This document shows, piece after piece, positions 1 through 4,665 of a DNA stretch of 7,033 nucleotides. Position 1 is the stretch's first letter. The number at the start of each line of letters is the position of its first letter. Under the pieces are notes generated by a model. It had not been told where the DNA came from. It was given only the letters and a program-made list of their open reading frames with translations, and did not search any database. Origin of the DNA: Stenotrophomonas maltophilia (lineage in GTDB: Bacteria; Pseudomonadota; Gammaproteobacteria; Xanthomonadales; Xanthomonadaceae); contig DJBL01000102.1 in assembly GCA_002435595.1 (NCBI GenBank), positions 1 to 7,033 on the forward strand. The letters run 5' to 3'. Both the position numbers and the translations under genes were made by a program.

Positions 1-419
1 AGCGCGGCCAGCGCGGCATCGCGCCCGCGCAGCTTGGCCGCCAGCGCATGGGCAAAGCCGATCCCGAGCCGGCAGAGGCGCTCGCGGCGCGGCGCGTCGT
101 CGGCCAGCAGCGCGCTGCACAGCCGGGCCAGGCTGCGCGATTCGTAGACCAGCTGGCCCCACAGCTTGCGGCCTTCCCACCAGCGCTCGAAACAGGCGTT
201 GTTGCGGAAGCTCAGGAAGATCGACAGGACCAGGCCAAGCAGGGTGAACGGGGCGACCGAAACCCGCTCGATGCCCGGCGGGTGCCAGACCTCGGCCAGG
301 GTGGCCACGGCGATGGACAGCAGCAGGATCGCCAGCACCTTGGGGGCCACCGCCGGAACGATGGAGCCGCGCAGGATGTACAGCAGTTGCCAGCCGTGGG
401 GACGAGGACGAATGATCAT
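1..419 (-). CDS. Bestrophin-family (YneE/UPF0187) ion channel protein, partial (C-terminus beyond the window)
   Basis: This gene reads leftward from an ATG at 419-417 and stays open for 139 codons to the window edge. The translation begins MIIRPRPHGWQLLYILRGS. A hydrophobic helix follows at about residues 21-44 and a second at about 56-71. Next comes FRNNACFERWWEGRKLWGQL (71-90), the charged, Trp-rich stretch typical of bacterial bestrophin homologues such as E. coli YneE. Family members are about 300 residues, so a bit under half is present. Characterised bacterial bestrophins form pentameric inner-membrane channels; which ion this one passes cannot be told. The start is chosen because the RPRP...W beginning is characteristic of the family, although no good Shine-Dalgarno precedes it. 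Instead a perfect 9-bp hairpin ends 14 bases upstream. The frame reads cleanly, so the truncation is only the window boundary. Family assignment is by motif recognition and is confident; function is inferred. Confidence 0.88.
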   Translation of the reverse strand, partial: MIIRPRPHGWQLLYILRGSIVPAVAPKVLAILLLSIAVATLAEVWHPPGIERVSVAPFTLLGLVLSIFLSFRNNACFERWWEGRKLWGQLVYESRSLARLCSALLADDAPRRERLCRLGIGFAHALAAKLRGRDAALAA

Positions 420-433
420 CGAAAGCGAAAATG

Positions 434-466
434 GCGCCCGTCAGGGCGTGGGCCGGCGACGGGCGC
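434..466 (-). terminator. Perfect 9-bp hairpin with trailing T-rich stretch before the bestrophin start
   Basis: GCGCCCGTC (434-442) and GACGGGCGC (458-466) are exact reverse complements around a 15-base loop. Read on the minus strand, the stem is followed by CATTTTCGCTTT and then the bestrophin ATG. This looks like an imperfect intrinsic terminator for the upstream small membrane protein gene. It could equally be a 5' leader structure of the bestrophin mRNA. The sequence alone does not decide. Confidence 0.45.
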
Positions 467-482
467 GCTGCGGCAGCCACTG

Positions 483-488
483 ATTGTA
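483..488 (-). promoter_or_regulatory. Candidate -10 box for the bestrophin gene
   Basis: The minus strand reads TACAAT here, five of six matches to the sigma-70 -10 consensus, about 64 bases upstream of the bestrophin start. No convincing -35 hexamer lies 16-18 bases further upstream, so this is only a candidate. If real, the 434-466 hairpin would fall in the transcribed leader. Confidence 0.3.
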
Positions 489-513
489 CGCCCCTGCACG
501 CCGCTGCCCGGTC

Positions 514-534
514 GCTGCGACCGATGGTCGCAGC
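514..534 (-). terminator. 9-bp triloop hairpin downstream of the small membrane protein gene
   Basis: GCTGCGACC (514-522) and GGTCGCAGC (526-534) form a perfect stem around the triplet GAT, about 25 bases past the stop codon at 559-561. There is no T-run after it on the minus strand, so it is not a canonical intrinsic terminator. It may serve as an mRNA 3'-end stabiliser or a factor-dependent stop. Its CGACC segment can also pair with GGTCG at 510-514, giving an alternative shorter hairpin. Confidence 0.4.
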
Positions 535-558
535 CCGGCTGGCGGCGGGCCGGCAGGC

Positions 559-807
559 TCAGACGATGCCGCCGCCGATGCCCAGCCGGACGATCCCGAC
601 CACCACCACGATGCCGTTCAGCAGCAGCCCGGCCCAGGCCCGGCCACGCTTGCTGGCATGGGTGAACAGGATGCCCAGGGCGGCGATCACCGCACCGACC
701 GCGGCAAACGGGATCAGGAACCAGTTGCCCCAGCCCAGCAACGGGATCAGGGCCAGGATCACCCACAGCAGCGCCAGGATGCCCCACAACAGACTGATCA
801 ACCCCAT
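559..807 (-). CDS. Small (82-residue) integral membrane protein, function unknown
   Basis: The protein runs from MGLISLLWGILALLWVILAL to LGIGGGIV. It is almost entirely hydrophobic. Two or three membrane helices are visible: about residues 4-24, 30-49, and 58-77, with the charged loop THASKRGRAW (49-58) between the second and third. I chose the ATG at 807 because AAAGGGGA lies about seven bases upstream. The frame stays open to an ATG at 918, but those extra 37 residues are polar, lack a ribosome site and cross the divergent promoter region. Small proteins of this style, with a G-W-x-N-W segment, occur widely in bacteria without a known role; I recognise the style but not a named family. The gene lies upstream of and in the same direction as the bestrophin gene, 139 bases away, and diverges from the lipoprotein gene. 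Confidence 0.75.
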   Translation of the reverse strand: MGLISLLWGILALLWVILALIPLLGWGNWFLIPFAAVGAVIAALGILFTHASKRGRAWAGLLLNGIVVVVGIVRLGIGGGIV

Positions 808-814
808 GCCAGGC

Positions 815-822
815 TCCCCTTT
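815..822 (-). promoter_or_regulatory. Ribosome binding site of the small membrane protein gene
   Basis: AAAGGGGA on the minus strand sits seven bases before the ATG at 807. It is the reason for preferring this start to the upstream ATG at 918. Confidence 0.7.
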
Positions 823-837
823 GGTGATGTTGGCGCC

Positions 838-843
838 ACCATA
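838..843 (-). promoter_or_regulatory. Candidate -10 box for the small membrane protein gene
   Basis: TATGGT on the minus strand, four of six matches to consensus, is placed to give a leader of roughly 24 bases. No good -35 hexamer is visible at 16-18 bases. TAGGCT (843-848) is an overlapping alternative that fits a looser TANNNT pattern. Confidence 0.25.
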
Positions 844-910
844 GCCTAAATCGGGGGCGTGGCTGACGCGTTCATCGGCGCCTGCGGCCGGTCGGCCAGA
901 CCACGCCACG

Positions 911-947
911 CTGCTCACCTGGACAGTGCTAGCGTGCAGGTGAGCAG
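911..947. promoter_or_regulatory. Perfect 11-bp inverted repeat in the divergent intergenic region
   Basis: CTGCTCACCTG (911-921) and CAGGTGAGCAG (937-947) are exact reverse complements separated by 15 bases. The element lies between the divergent small membrane protein and lipoprotein genes, about 75 bases upstream of the lipoprotein ATG. Neither side has a T-run, so a terminator is unlikely. An operator for a dimeric regulator or an untranslated-region hairpin are the main options. Confidence 0.45.
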
Positions 948-1011
948 GTTGGCACCGATTCAGCGGTCGCCACCGATGATCCCGCCACGGGGCCCCAGGG
1001 CCCTACCGAAC

Positions 1012-1019
1012 AGGGGTGA
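1012..1019 (+). promoter_or_regulatory. Ribosome binding site of the lipoprotein gene
   Basis: AGGGGTGA, three bases before the ATG at 1023, with the AGGGG core seven bases from it. This fixes the start, and the resulting protein begins with a textbook lipoprotein signal. Confidence 0.7.
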
Positions 1020-1022
1020 TGC

Positions 1023-1481
1023 ATGAACATCCGAATGATTGCGGTACTGGGCGCGCTGCTGGCCGTGGCCGGCTGCGCCAGTACCTCCAAGGTGATGCTG
1101 GGCCAGGCGCGCGCGCCGGTGGACCCGGCCAGCGTCCAGATCTATTCCACGCCGCCGGCCGGCTCGGTGGAGATCGCGCAGCTGGAGTCGTCCAGCGCGG
1201 TGGGGTTTGGCACCCAGGGCCAGACCGATGCGGCGGTGATGCGGCTCAAGCGCGAGGCAGCCGCCCTCGGCGCCAATGGCGTGATCCTGATGGGCGTGGG
1301 CTCCAGCGGCTCGCCGGTGGGCATGTCGGTGGGTGCCGGCAGTTACGGCTCGCACGTCGGCGGCGGTGTCGGGATCGGCATCCCCACCACGCAGAAGCGT
1401 GCAGCCGGCGTCGCGATCTGGGTCCCCAACCCCGCCCCGCCCGCGCGCCTGCCGACCCAGACCATCACCCCACAGCGATAA
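1023..1481 (+). CDS. Small outer-membrane-type lipoprotein with an RcsF/YbjQ-like segment
   Basis: The 152-residue product begins MNIRMIAVLGALLAVAGCAS, a lipoprotein signal with lipobox V-A-G-C and lipidated Cys18. The +2 residue is Ala, so by the usual Lol sorting rule it should go to the outer membrane. Residues about 38-92 (VQIYSTPPAGSVEIAQLES, then LKREAAALGANGVILMGVG) resemble the small alpha/beta domains seen in RcsF, YbjQ and DUF4156 proteins, in which an alanine-rich helix precedes a GAN-V strand. This fold resemblance is my inference. Residues about 92-120 are glycine- and serine-rich (SYGSHVGGGVGIGIPTT) and may be flexible or surface-exposed. The last 20 residues are proline-rich. 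The gene is divergent from the small membrane protein and converges on the DUF885 gene across the repeat array. Being a lipoprotein is confident; the specific role is unknown. Confidence 0.85.
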   Translation: MNIRMIAVLGALLAVAGCASTSKVMLGQARAPVDPASVQIYSTPPAGSVEIAQLESSSAVGFGTQGQTDAAVMRLKREAAALGANGVILMGVGSSGSPVGMSVGAGSYGSHVGGGVGIGIPTTQKRAAGVAIWVPNPAPPARLPTQTITPQR

Positions 1482-1510
1482 GCACCGCCAGGCACGCCGG
1501 CACCGGACCC

Positions 1511-1627
1511 ATCCATCCACGCATGGCGTGGATCAACGATCCATCGCACGTAGATCCACGCCATGCGTGGATACCGCGCGCAGCGCGGCGTAACCCCCCG
1601 CGCGCCCCGCACCCCGGCTCCGGACCC
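1511..1627. repeat. SMAG array unit 1 (117 bp)
   Basis: Hairpin A is at 1515-1533, GTAG plus hairpin B at 1550-1572, and hairpin C at 1574-1588. All are perfect. The A-B linker is the short form (GCAC then GTAG). After C it reads CGTAACCCCCC, a junction shared only with unit 2. It starts about 30 bases after the lipoprotein stop codon. Confidence 0.9.
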
Positions 1628-1745
1628 ATCCATCCACGCATGGCGTGGATCAACGATCCATCGCACCACGTAGATCCACGCCATGCGTGGATACCGCGCG
1701 CAGCGCGGCGTAACCCCCCCGCGCCCCGCACCCCGGCACCGCCCC
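1628..1745. repeat. SMAG array unit 2 (118 bp)
   Basis: Hairpin A is at 1632-1650, GTAG plus hairpin B at 1670-1692, and hairpin C at 1694-1708. All are perfect. The A-B linker is the long form, three bases longer (GCACCAC). The junction after C is the TAACCCCCCC type, and the unit end differs from the others (GGCACCGCCCC). Confidence 0.9.
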
Positions 1746-1864
1746 ATCCATCCACGCATGGCGTAGATCAACGATCCATCGCACCACGTAGATCCACGCC
1801 ATGCGTGGATACCGCGCGCAGCGCGGCGTAGACCCTCCGCGCCCCGCACCCCGGCTCCGGACCC
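1746..1864. repeat. SMAG array unit 3 (119 bp), hairpin A mismatched
   Basis: Hairpin A is at 1750-1768, GTAG plus hairpin B at 1788-1810, and hairpin C at 1812-1826. Hairpin A carries a G-to-A change (GCGTAGAT for GCGTGGAT), the only imperfect SMAG arm in the array. The linker is the long form and the junction after C is the TAGACCCTCC type. Confidence 0.9.
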
Positions 1865-1980
1865 ATCCATCCACGCATGGCGTGGATCAACGATCCATCG
1901 CGCGTAGATCCACGCCATGCGTGGATACCGCACGCAGCGCGGCGTAGACCCTCCGCGCCCCGCACCCCGGCTCCGGACCC
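1865..1980. repeat. SMAG array unit 4 (116 bp), hairpin C mismatched
   Basis: Hairpin A is at 1869-1887, GTAG plus hairpin B at 1904-1926, and hairpin C at 1928-1942. Hairpin C reads CCGCAC in its left arm, one mismatch. The linker is the short form (GCGC then GTAG) and the junction is the TAGACCCTCC type. Confidence 0.9.
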
Positions 1981-2096
1981 ATCCATCCACGCATGGCGTG
2001 GATCAACGATCCATCGCCCGTAGATCCACGCCATGCGTGGATACCGCGCGCAGCGCGGCGTAGACCCTCCGCGCCCCGCACCCTGGCTCCGGACCC
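1981..2096. repeat. SMAG array unit 5 (116 bp)
   Basis: Hairpin A is at 1985-2003, GTAG plus hairpin B at 2020-2042, and hairpin C at 2044-2058. All are perfect. The linker is the short form (GCCC then GTAG). The C-rich spacer has one change (CACCCTGG for CACCCCGG). Confidence 0.9.
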
Positions 2097-2179
2097 GTCC
2101 ATCCACGCATGGCGTGGATCAACGATCCATCGCACCACGTAGATCCACGCCATGCGTGGATACCGCGCGCAGCGCGGCG
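2097..2179. repeat. SMAG array unit 6, truncated after hairpin C
   Basis: Hairpin A is at 2101-2119, GTAG plus hairpin B at 2139-2161, and hairpin C at 2163-2177. All are perfect and the linker is the long form. The C-rich spacer found in units 1-5 is missing. The unit instead joins unique sequence that completes a larger hairpin next to the DUF885 stop codon. Confidence 0.9.
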
Positions 2180-2200
2180 CACGTTCACGCCGCGCTGTGC
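2167..2200 (-). terminator. Strong hairpin at the 3' end of the DUF885 gene, half built from the repeat array
   Basis: CAGCGCGGCG (2170-2179) pairs exactly with CGCCGCGCTG (2188-2197) across an 8-base loop. Three further positions pair outward if a G:U is allowed on the plus strand. The hairpin begins about nine bases after the DUF885 stop (2209-2211). The left arm is the right half of hairpin C from array unit 6. No T-run follows, so it may act with Rho or as an mRNA end barrier rather than as an intrinsic terminator. Confidence 0.4.
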
Positions 2201-2208
2201 CTGTGTGC

Positions 2209-4023
2209 TCAGCGCTTGGCCGGCGCCTTGTACTTCGGCACGAACACCTCGTTGACTGCCTGGGCGAGCTGGTCCGGTGGCAGCAGGCCCTGGTCGAGCA
2301 GGAAGTTGTTGAAGGCCAGGCGGTCAAAGCGCGTGCCCAGCGCCAGCTCGGTCTGCATGCGCAGTTCCAGGATGCGGGTGTAGCCGTAGAAGTAGCTGCC
2401 GGCCTGGCCGGGCATGCGCACCATGTACCGGTCCAGCTCCTGGGTGGCCATCGCCTTGGACAGGCCGACTTCGTCGATCAGCACCCGCTCGGCGCTGGCG
2501 CGATCGATCAGGCCCAGGTTGAGCATCGGGTCGAGCATGGCGCGCGCGGCGCGCAGCAGGCGGAACTGCAGGGCGATCAGCTGCCCGTCCAACGGCTCGT
2601 AGGGCACCATCTCGGCCTCGGCATACAGCGCCCAGCCTTCGACATTGACCGAGTTGAACGCGAACATCGTGCGCGCCAGCGAGATGCCCCGCTCCACCAT
2701 TGCGGTGAACTGCAGCTCGTGGCCGGGGCGGCCTTCATGTGCGCTCAGCGTCCAGGCCGCCGAACCGAAGTTGAAGTCGTCGTACTGTGCAGCCTTGTCG
2801 CCGGCGGCCGGGTTGCCCAGCGGCAGCACGAACGTGCCCTGCTGGCCGGTGTTGCCCACCAGCGGTGCCGGCAGGAAATGCGGTGCCGGCGAAGCAGCGC
2901 TCTCGGCGGCCGAGCCCAGCCGCATCTGCATCGGGCGCTGCGGCACATCGACGATTTTCTCGCGGCGGATGATCGGGTCGATCGCATCGATCACGCCCCG
3001 GTAGTGGTGCTCGAGCTGGTCATCGGCGATCTTGTCGCCCTTCAGCGCGCGCACCACCGCCACCGGATCGGTGGCGTCGGCAACCTTCAGACCCTTGGCC
3101 TGTACCACCAGCGGCGACAACTGGCGCATCGCCGAGCGGGTTTCCATGAACTCCAGCTGCGCACGCTGCATCAGCACCGCCGGGGCGATGTCGATGCCGA
3201 CGCGCTTGAGCTGGTAGGCATACAGCGGCGCGGGCAGGCGCGCATCGGCGCGCGCCTTGGGCAGCACGTCCTTGCGGGTCCAGTCGCGGTACTCGCGCAA
3301 CTGGGTGGCAAGCGTCTTCAGCGCCTCGTCGGCGCCGGCCACCTTGTACTTGCCAAACAGCTGCTCGATGCCGCTGATGTAGGTGTCCACGTTGGCCAGC
3401 GACTGCTCGACCTCGATCTTCGTCGGCTGCAGCAGACGGGTGTCGGCCAGGCGCTCTTCATAGCGTTGGCGCGACAGCGTGGTCACCGGCTGGGTGCCGG
3501 GGGCCAGGCCGGCGTAGGCCTTCAGGCGGTCCAGCGCCTTGGCGCGACGCTCGGGCGATACCTGGTCGGAGAGCAGCATGTTGATGCCGCTGAACACCGT
3601 CTGCGGCGTGTCGGTCCACGGCAGCAGGTACTTCTCGTTGAGTTCGCTGCCCTCGATGTTCTGGCTGGCCGCGGCGATCATGATCGCCAGGTCCTGGCGC
3701 ACGTTGGGGTCGCGCTCGGTGGCCAGCCTGGCCTGCAGCTCGGTGCGCGCCTTGGCCATGGCCGCGCGGTAGCGGGCGCCGTTGTCCGGGCCGAAATCGG
3801 CCACCTTGTCGTCATAGCCGGGCACGCCGAAGAAGCCGGTTTCCTCCGGCTGGAACGGGCCCTGGGCATCAAGCAGGATCTGCGCGAGCTGGTTGCTGCG
3901 GGTGACCCAGGCCGGGCTGGCCGGGGCCTGGGTGGCGGCGGCCTTGGCGGCCAGGGCCGGCGGCGCACTCAGCGCGGCGGGAACGGAAAGGGCCAACGCG
4001 ACGGCAAGGGCTAGCGGCTTCAT
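2209..4023 (-). CDS. Exported DUF885-family metallopeptidase-like protein
   Basis: This is a 604-residue DUF885 protein. It starts with a signal peptide, MKPLALAVALALSVPAALS, with likely cleavage near Ala25 (ALA-AK), so it should be periplasmic. The family signature is visible: HEGRPGHELQ at residues 429-438, giving HE-x4-H with His429, Glu430 and His435. It is followed by NVEGWALYAE with Glu462 as the probable third metal ligand, as in gluzincin-type zinc enzymes. The C-terminal MPGQAGSYFYGYTRILELR (537-555) is also typical. Length fits the family, about 550-620 residues. The start is supported by GGGAGT six bases upstream. It is the last gene of a possible operon with DPP IV and the Coa1-like protein, but a candidate promoter lies directly upstream of it. 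DUF885 proteins are generally regarded as zinc-dependent peptidases; the substrate here is unknown. Confidence 0.9.
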   Translation of the reverse strand: MKPLALAVALALSVPAALSAPPALAAKAAATQAPASPAWVTRSNQLAQILLDAQGPFQPEETGFFGVPGYDDKVADFGPDNGARYRAAMAKARTELQARLATERDPNVRQDLAIMIAAASQNIEGSELNEKYLLPWTDTPQTVFSGINMLLSDQVSPERRAKALDRLKAYAGLAPGTQPVTTLSRQRYEERLADTRLLQPTKIEVEQSLANVDTYISGIEQLFGKYKVAGADEALKTLATQLREYRDWTRKDVLPKARADARLPAPLYAYQLKRVGIDIAPAVLMQRAQLEFMETRSAMRQLSPLVVQAKGLKVADATDPVAVVRALKGDKIADDQLEHHYRGVIDAIDPIIRREKIVDVPQRPMQMRLGSAAESAASPAPHFLPAPLVGNTGQQGTFVLPLGNPAAGDKAAQYDDFNFGSAAWTLSAHEGRPGHELQFTAMVERGISLARTMFAFNSVNVEGWALYAEAEMVPYEPLDGQLIALQFRLLRAARAMLDPMLNLGLIDRASAERVLIDEVGLSKAMATQELDRYMVRMPGQAGSYFYGYTRILELRMQTELALGTRFDRLAFNNFLLDQGLLPPDQLAQAVNEVFVPKYKAPAKR

Positions 4024-4028
4024 GCAGG

Positions 4029-4034
4029 ACTCCC
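4029..4034 (-). promoter_or_regulatory. Ribosome binding site of the DUF885 gene
   Basis: GGGAGT on the minus strand, six bases before the ATG at 4023. It supports this start, which also gives a clean signal peptide. Confidence 0.6.
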
Positions 4035-4050
4035 GGTAAGCGATGCGGTG

Positions 4051-4079
4051 ACCCTACGCACTCGGCGCGCGGGCGGCAA
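4051..4079 (-). promoter_or_regulatory. Candidate promoter of the DUF885 gene inside the possible operon
   Basis: The minus strand reads TTGCCG (4079-4074), a 17-base spacer, then TAGGGT (4056-4051). This fits a loose TTGNNN / TANNNT pattern with ideal spacing and would give a leader of about 20 bases. It lies entirely in the 81-base gap between the Coa1-like and DUF885 genes. If used, the DUF885 gene could be expressed independently of DPP IV. Confidence 0.35.
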
Positions 4080-4104
4080 TCGGCCGGAGGTCATGCGCGC
4101 CCGC

Positions 4105-4620
4105 TCAGGCCTCCAGCGCCGGCGCCTGCGCCGGGCACTGGCCCTGGGCACGGCAGGCCTCCAGGGCACATTCGGTGGCCGCTTCGGCATCATCCAGCGC
4201 GGTCAGGTCGACCGTGTCCGAGGCAGCGGTGACCACGTACAGCATGGGATAGTCCCACTGGCCATGCTCACGCTCGGCGCGCAGGAACAGGCGGCCCTTG
4301 CCGCGCGGCCCGTCCAGGTGGACCACGAACTGGCTCGAACCGCTGCCATCGCTGCTGGACTCCAGCCCGCCCATCGGCAGGAAGCCGTCCTGGATCGGCT
4401 CGCCCAGGTGGGCGACCAGTTCCACGCTGCAGCGCGCGCGCCGCATGGCTTCCTGGTAGGGCTCGGTGCCGCGGGTCACCTGCGACCATTGCACCAGCAT
4501 GAACCACACCAAGGCCGCGGCCGCCGCGCCGCACGCCAGCACCAGCAGGGGCACCGCCCAGCGCCAGTGGCGTTGCCACCAGCCGGGGCGGTGGGTGGGA
4601 AGCGGGGGTGGCTGATGCAT
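4105..4620 (-). CDS. Coa1-like (cytochrome oxidase assembly factor-like) single-pass membrane protein
   Basis: The protein has 171 residues. A short proline-rich, basic N-terminus (1-20) is followed by one membrane helix, about residues 21-43 (WAVPLLVLACGAAAAALVWF). A soluble domain at about 54-131 has the pattern of Coa1-like proteins: an opening helix (YQEAMRRARCSVELVAHLG), then EPIQDGFLPMG, then a beta-sheet stretch with a DGPRGKGRLFLRAE turn, ending GQWDYPMLYVV. In eukaryotes Coa1 assists cytochrome oxidase assembly; bacterial proteins with this domain mostly have no shown function, so no respiratory role is claimed. The C-terminal tail carries three cysteines (151, 156, 162). The start has a very strong ribosome site. 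The gene lies 45 bases downstream of DPP IV and 81 upstream of DUF885 in the same direction. Domain assignment is by eye. Confidence 0.7.
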   Translation of the reverse strand: MHQPPPLPTHRPGWWQRHWRWAVPLLVLACGAAAAALVWFMLVQWSQVTRGTEPYQEAMRRARCSVELVAHLGEPIQDGFLPMGGLESSSDGSGSSQFVVHLDGPRGKGRLFLRAEREHGQWDYPMLYVVTAASDTVDLTALDDAEAATECALEACRAQGQCPAQAPALEA

Positions 4621-4625
4621 CGGCG

Positions 4626-4633
4626 TCCTCCTT
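4626..4633 (-). promoter_or_regulatory. Strong ribosome binding site of the Coa1-like gene
   Basis: AAGGAGGA on the minus strand, five bases before the ATG at 4620. It is the best Shine-Dalgarno match in the window and lies in the short gap after the DPP IV stop, which suggests translation from a shared transcript. Confidence 0.75.
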
Positions 4634-4665
4634 GTCGAGCCGGTCAGGCGGGGTGCGTTCCGTGC

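Larger units (their letters stand above)
1511..2179. repeat. Tandem array of six composite SMAG (REP-like) units
   Basis: This stretch fills the interval between the convergent lipoprotein and DUF885 genes. Each 116-119 bp unit holds three hairpins. A is ATCCACGCATGGCGTGGAT followed by CAAC. B is GTAG followed by ATCCACGCCATGCGTGGAT, which is A's exact reverse complement. C is CCGCGC-GCA-GCGCGG, followed by a C-rich spacer of about 40 bases. B matches the Stenotrophomonas SMAG family (GTAG-headed palindrome), so each unit is an inverted SMAG pair, the A member carrying GTTG in place of GTAG. Eleven of twelve SMAG palindromes and five of six C hairpins are perfect. SMAG and similar REPs are thought to be mobilised by RAYT-type tyrosine transposases acting in trans; none is encoded here. 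The likely local effect is mRNA 3'-end folding for both flanking genes. No gene is supported inside the array. Confidence 0.92.

Noticed and set aside
48..849. Several plus-strand frames across the bestrophin and small membrane protein genes
   Set aside because: They are polar, low-complexity translations opposite genes with clear membrane helices and family motifs.
856..907. Outer inverted repeat GGCGTGG / CCACGCC enclosing a smaller palindrome
   Set aside because: Seven bases with a 38-base gap is weak in GC-rich sequence and is not near enough to a start to suggest a function.
808..918. N-terminally extended start (ATG at 918) for the small membrane protein
   Set aside because: The extension is polar, has no ribosome site, and would cross the likely promoter. 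The internal ATG at 807 has a strong Shine-Dalgarno.
950..965. Sigma-54 promoter-like TGGCAC with GC at the correct -12 spacing, upstream of the lipoprotein
   Set aside because: The -24 half is good, but the -12 half reads CAGC instead of TTGC, losing the conserved T residues. One such match is expected by chance in GC-rich DNA.
1016..1831. A 271-codon plus-strand frame starting just before the lipoprotein
   Set aside because: It runs out of frame through the lipoprotein gene and into the repeats. The lipoprotein frame has a clear signal peptide and ribosome site.
1511..2179. CRISPR array
   Set aside because: The repeats are palindromes inside units that are alike over their whole length. 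There are no unique spacers and no cas genes.
1343..2327. Overlapping minus-strand frames giving repeated peptides such as MDGWVRS and YPRMAWIY
   Set aside because: They are translations of the SMAG array. The frames drift with the 116-119 bp unit length, lack ribosome sites, and encode only the palindromes and spacers.
2152..4014. A 620-codon open frame on the plus strand opposite DUF885
   Set aside because: Same reasoning: antisense to a gene with signal peptide and metal motif. It also starts inside the repeat array.
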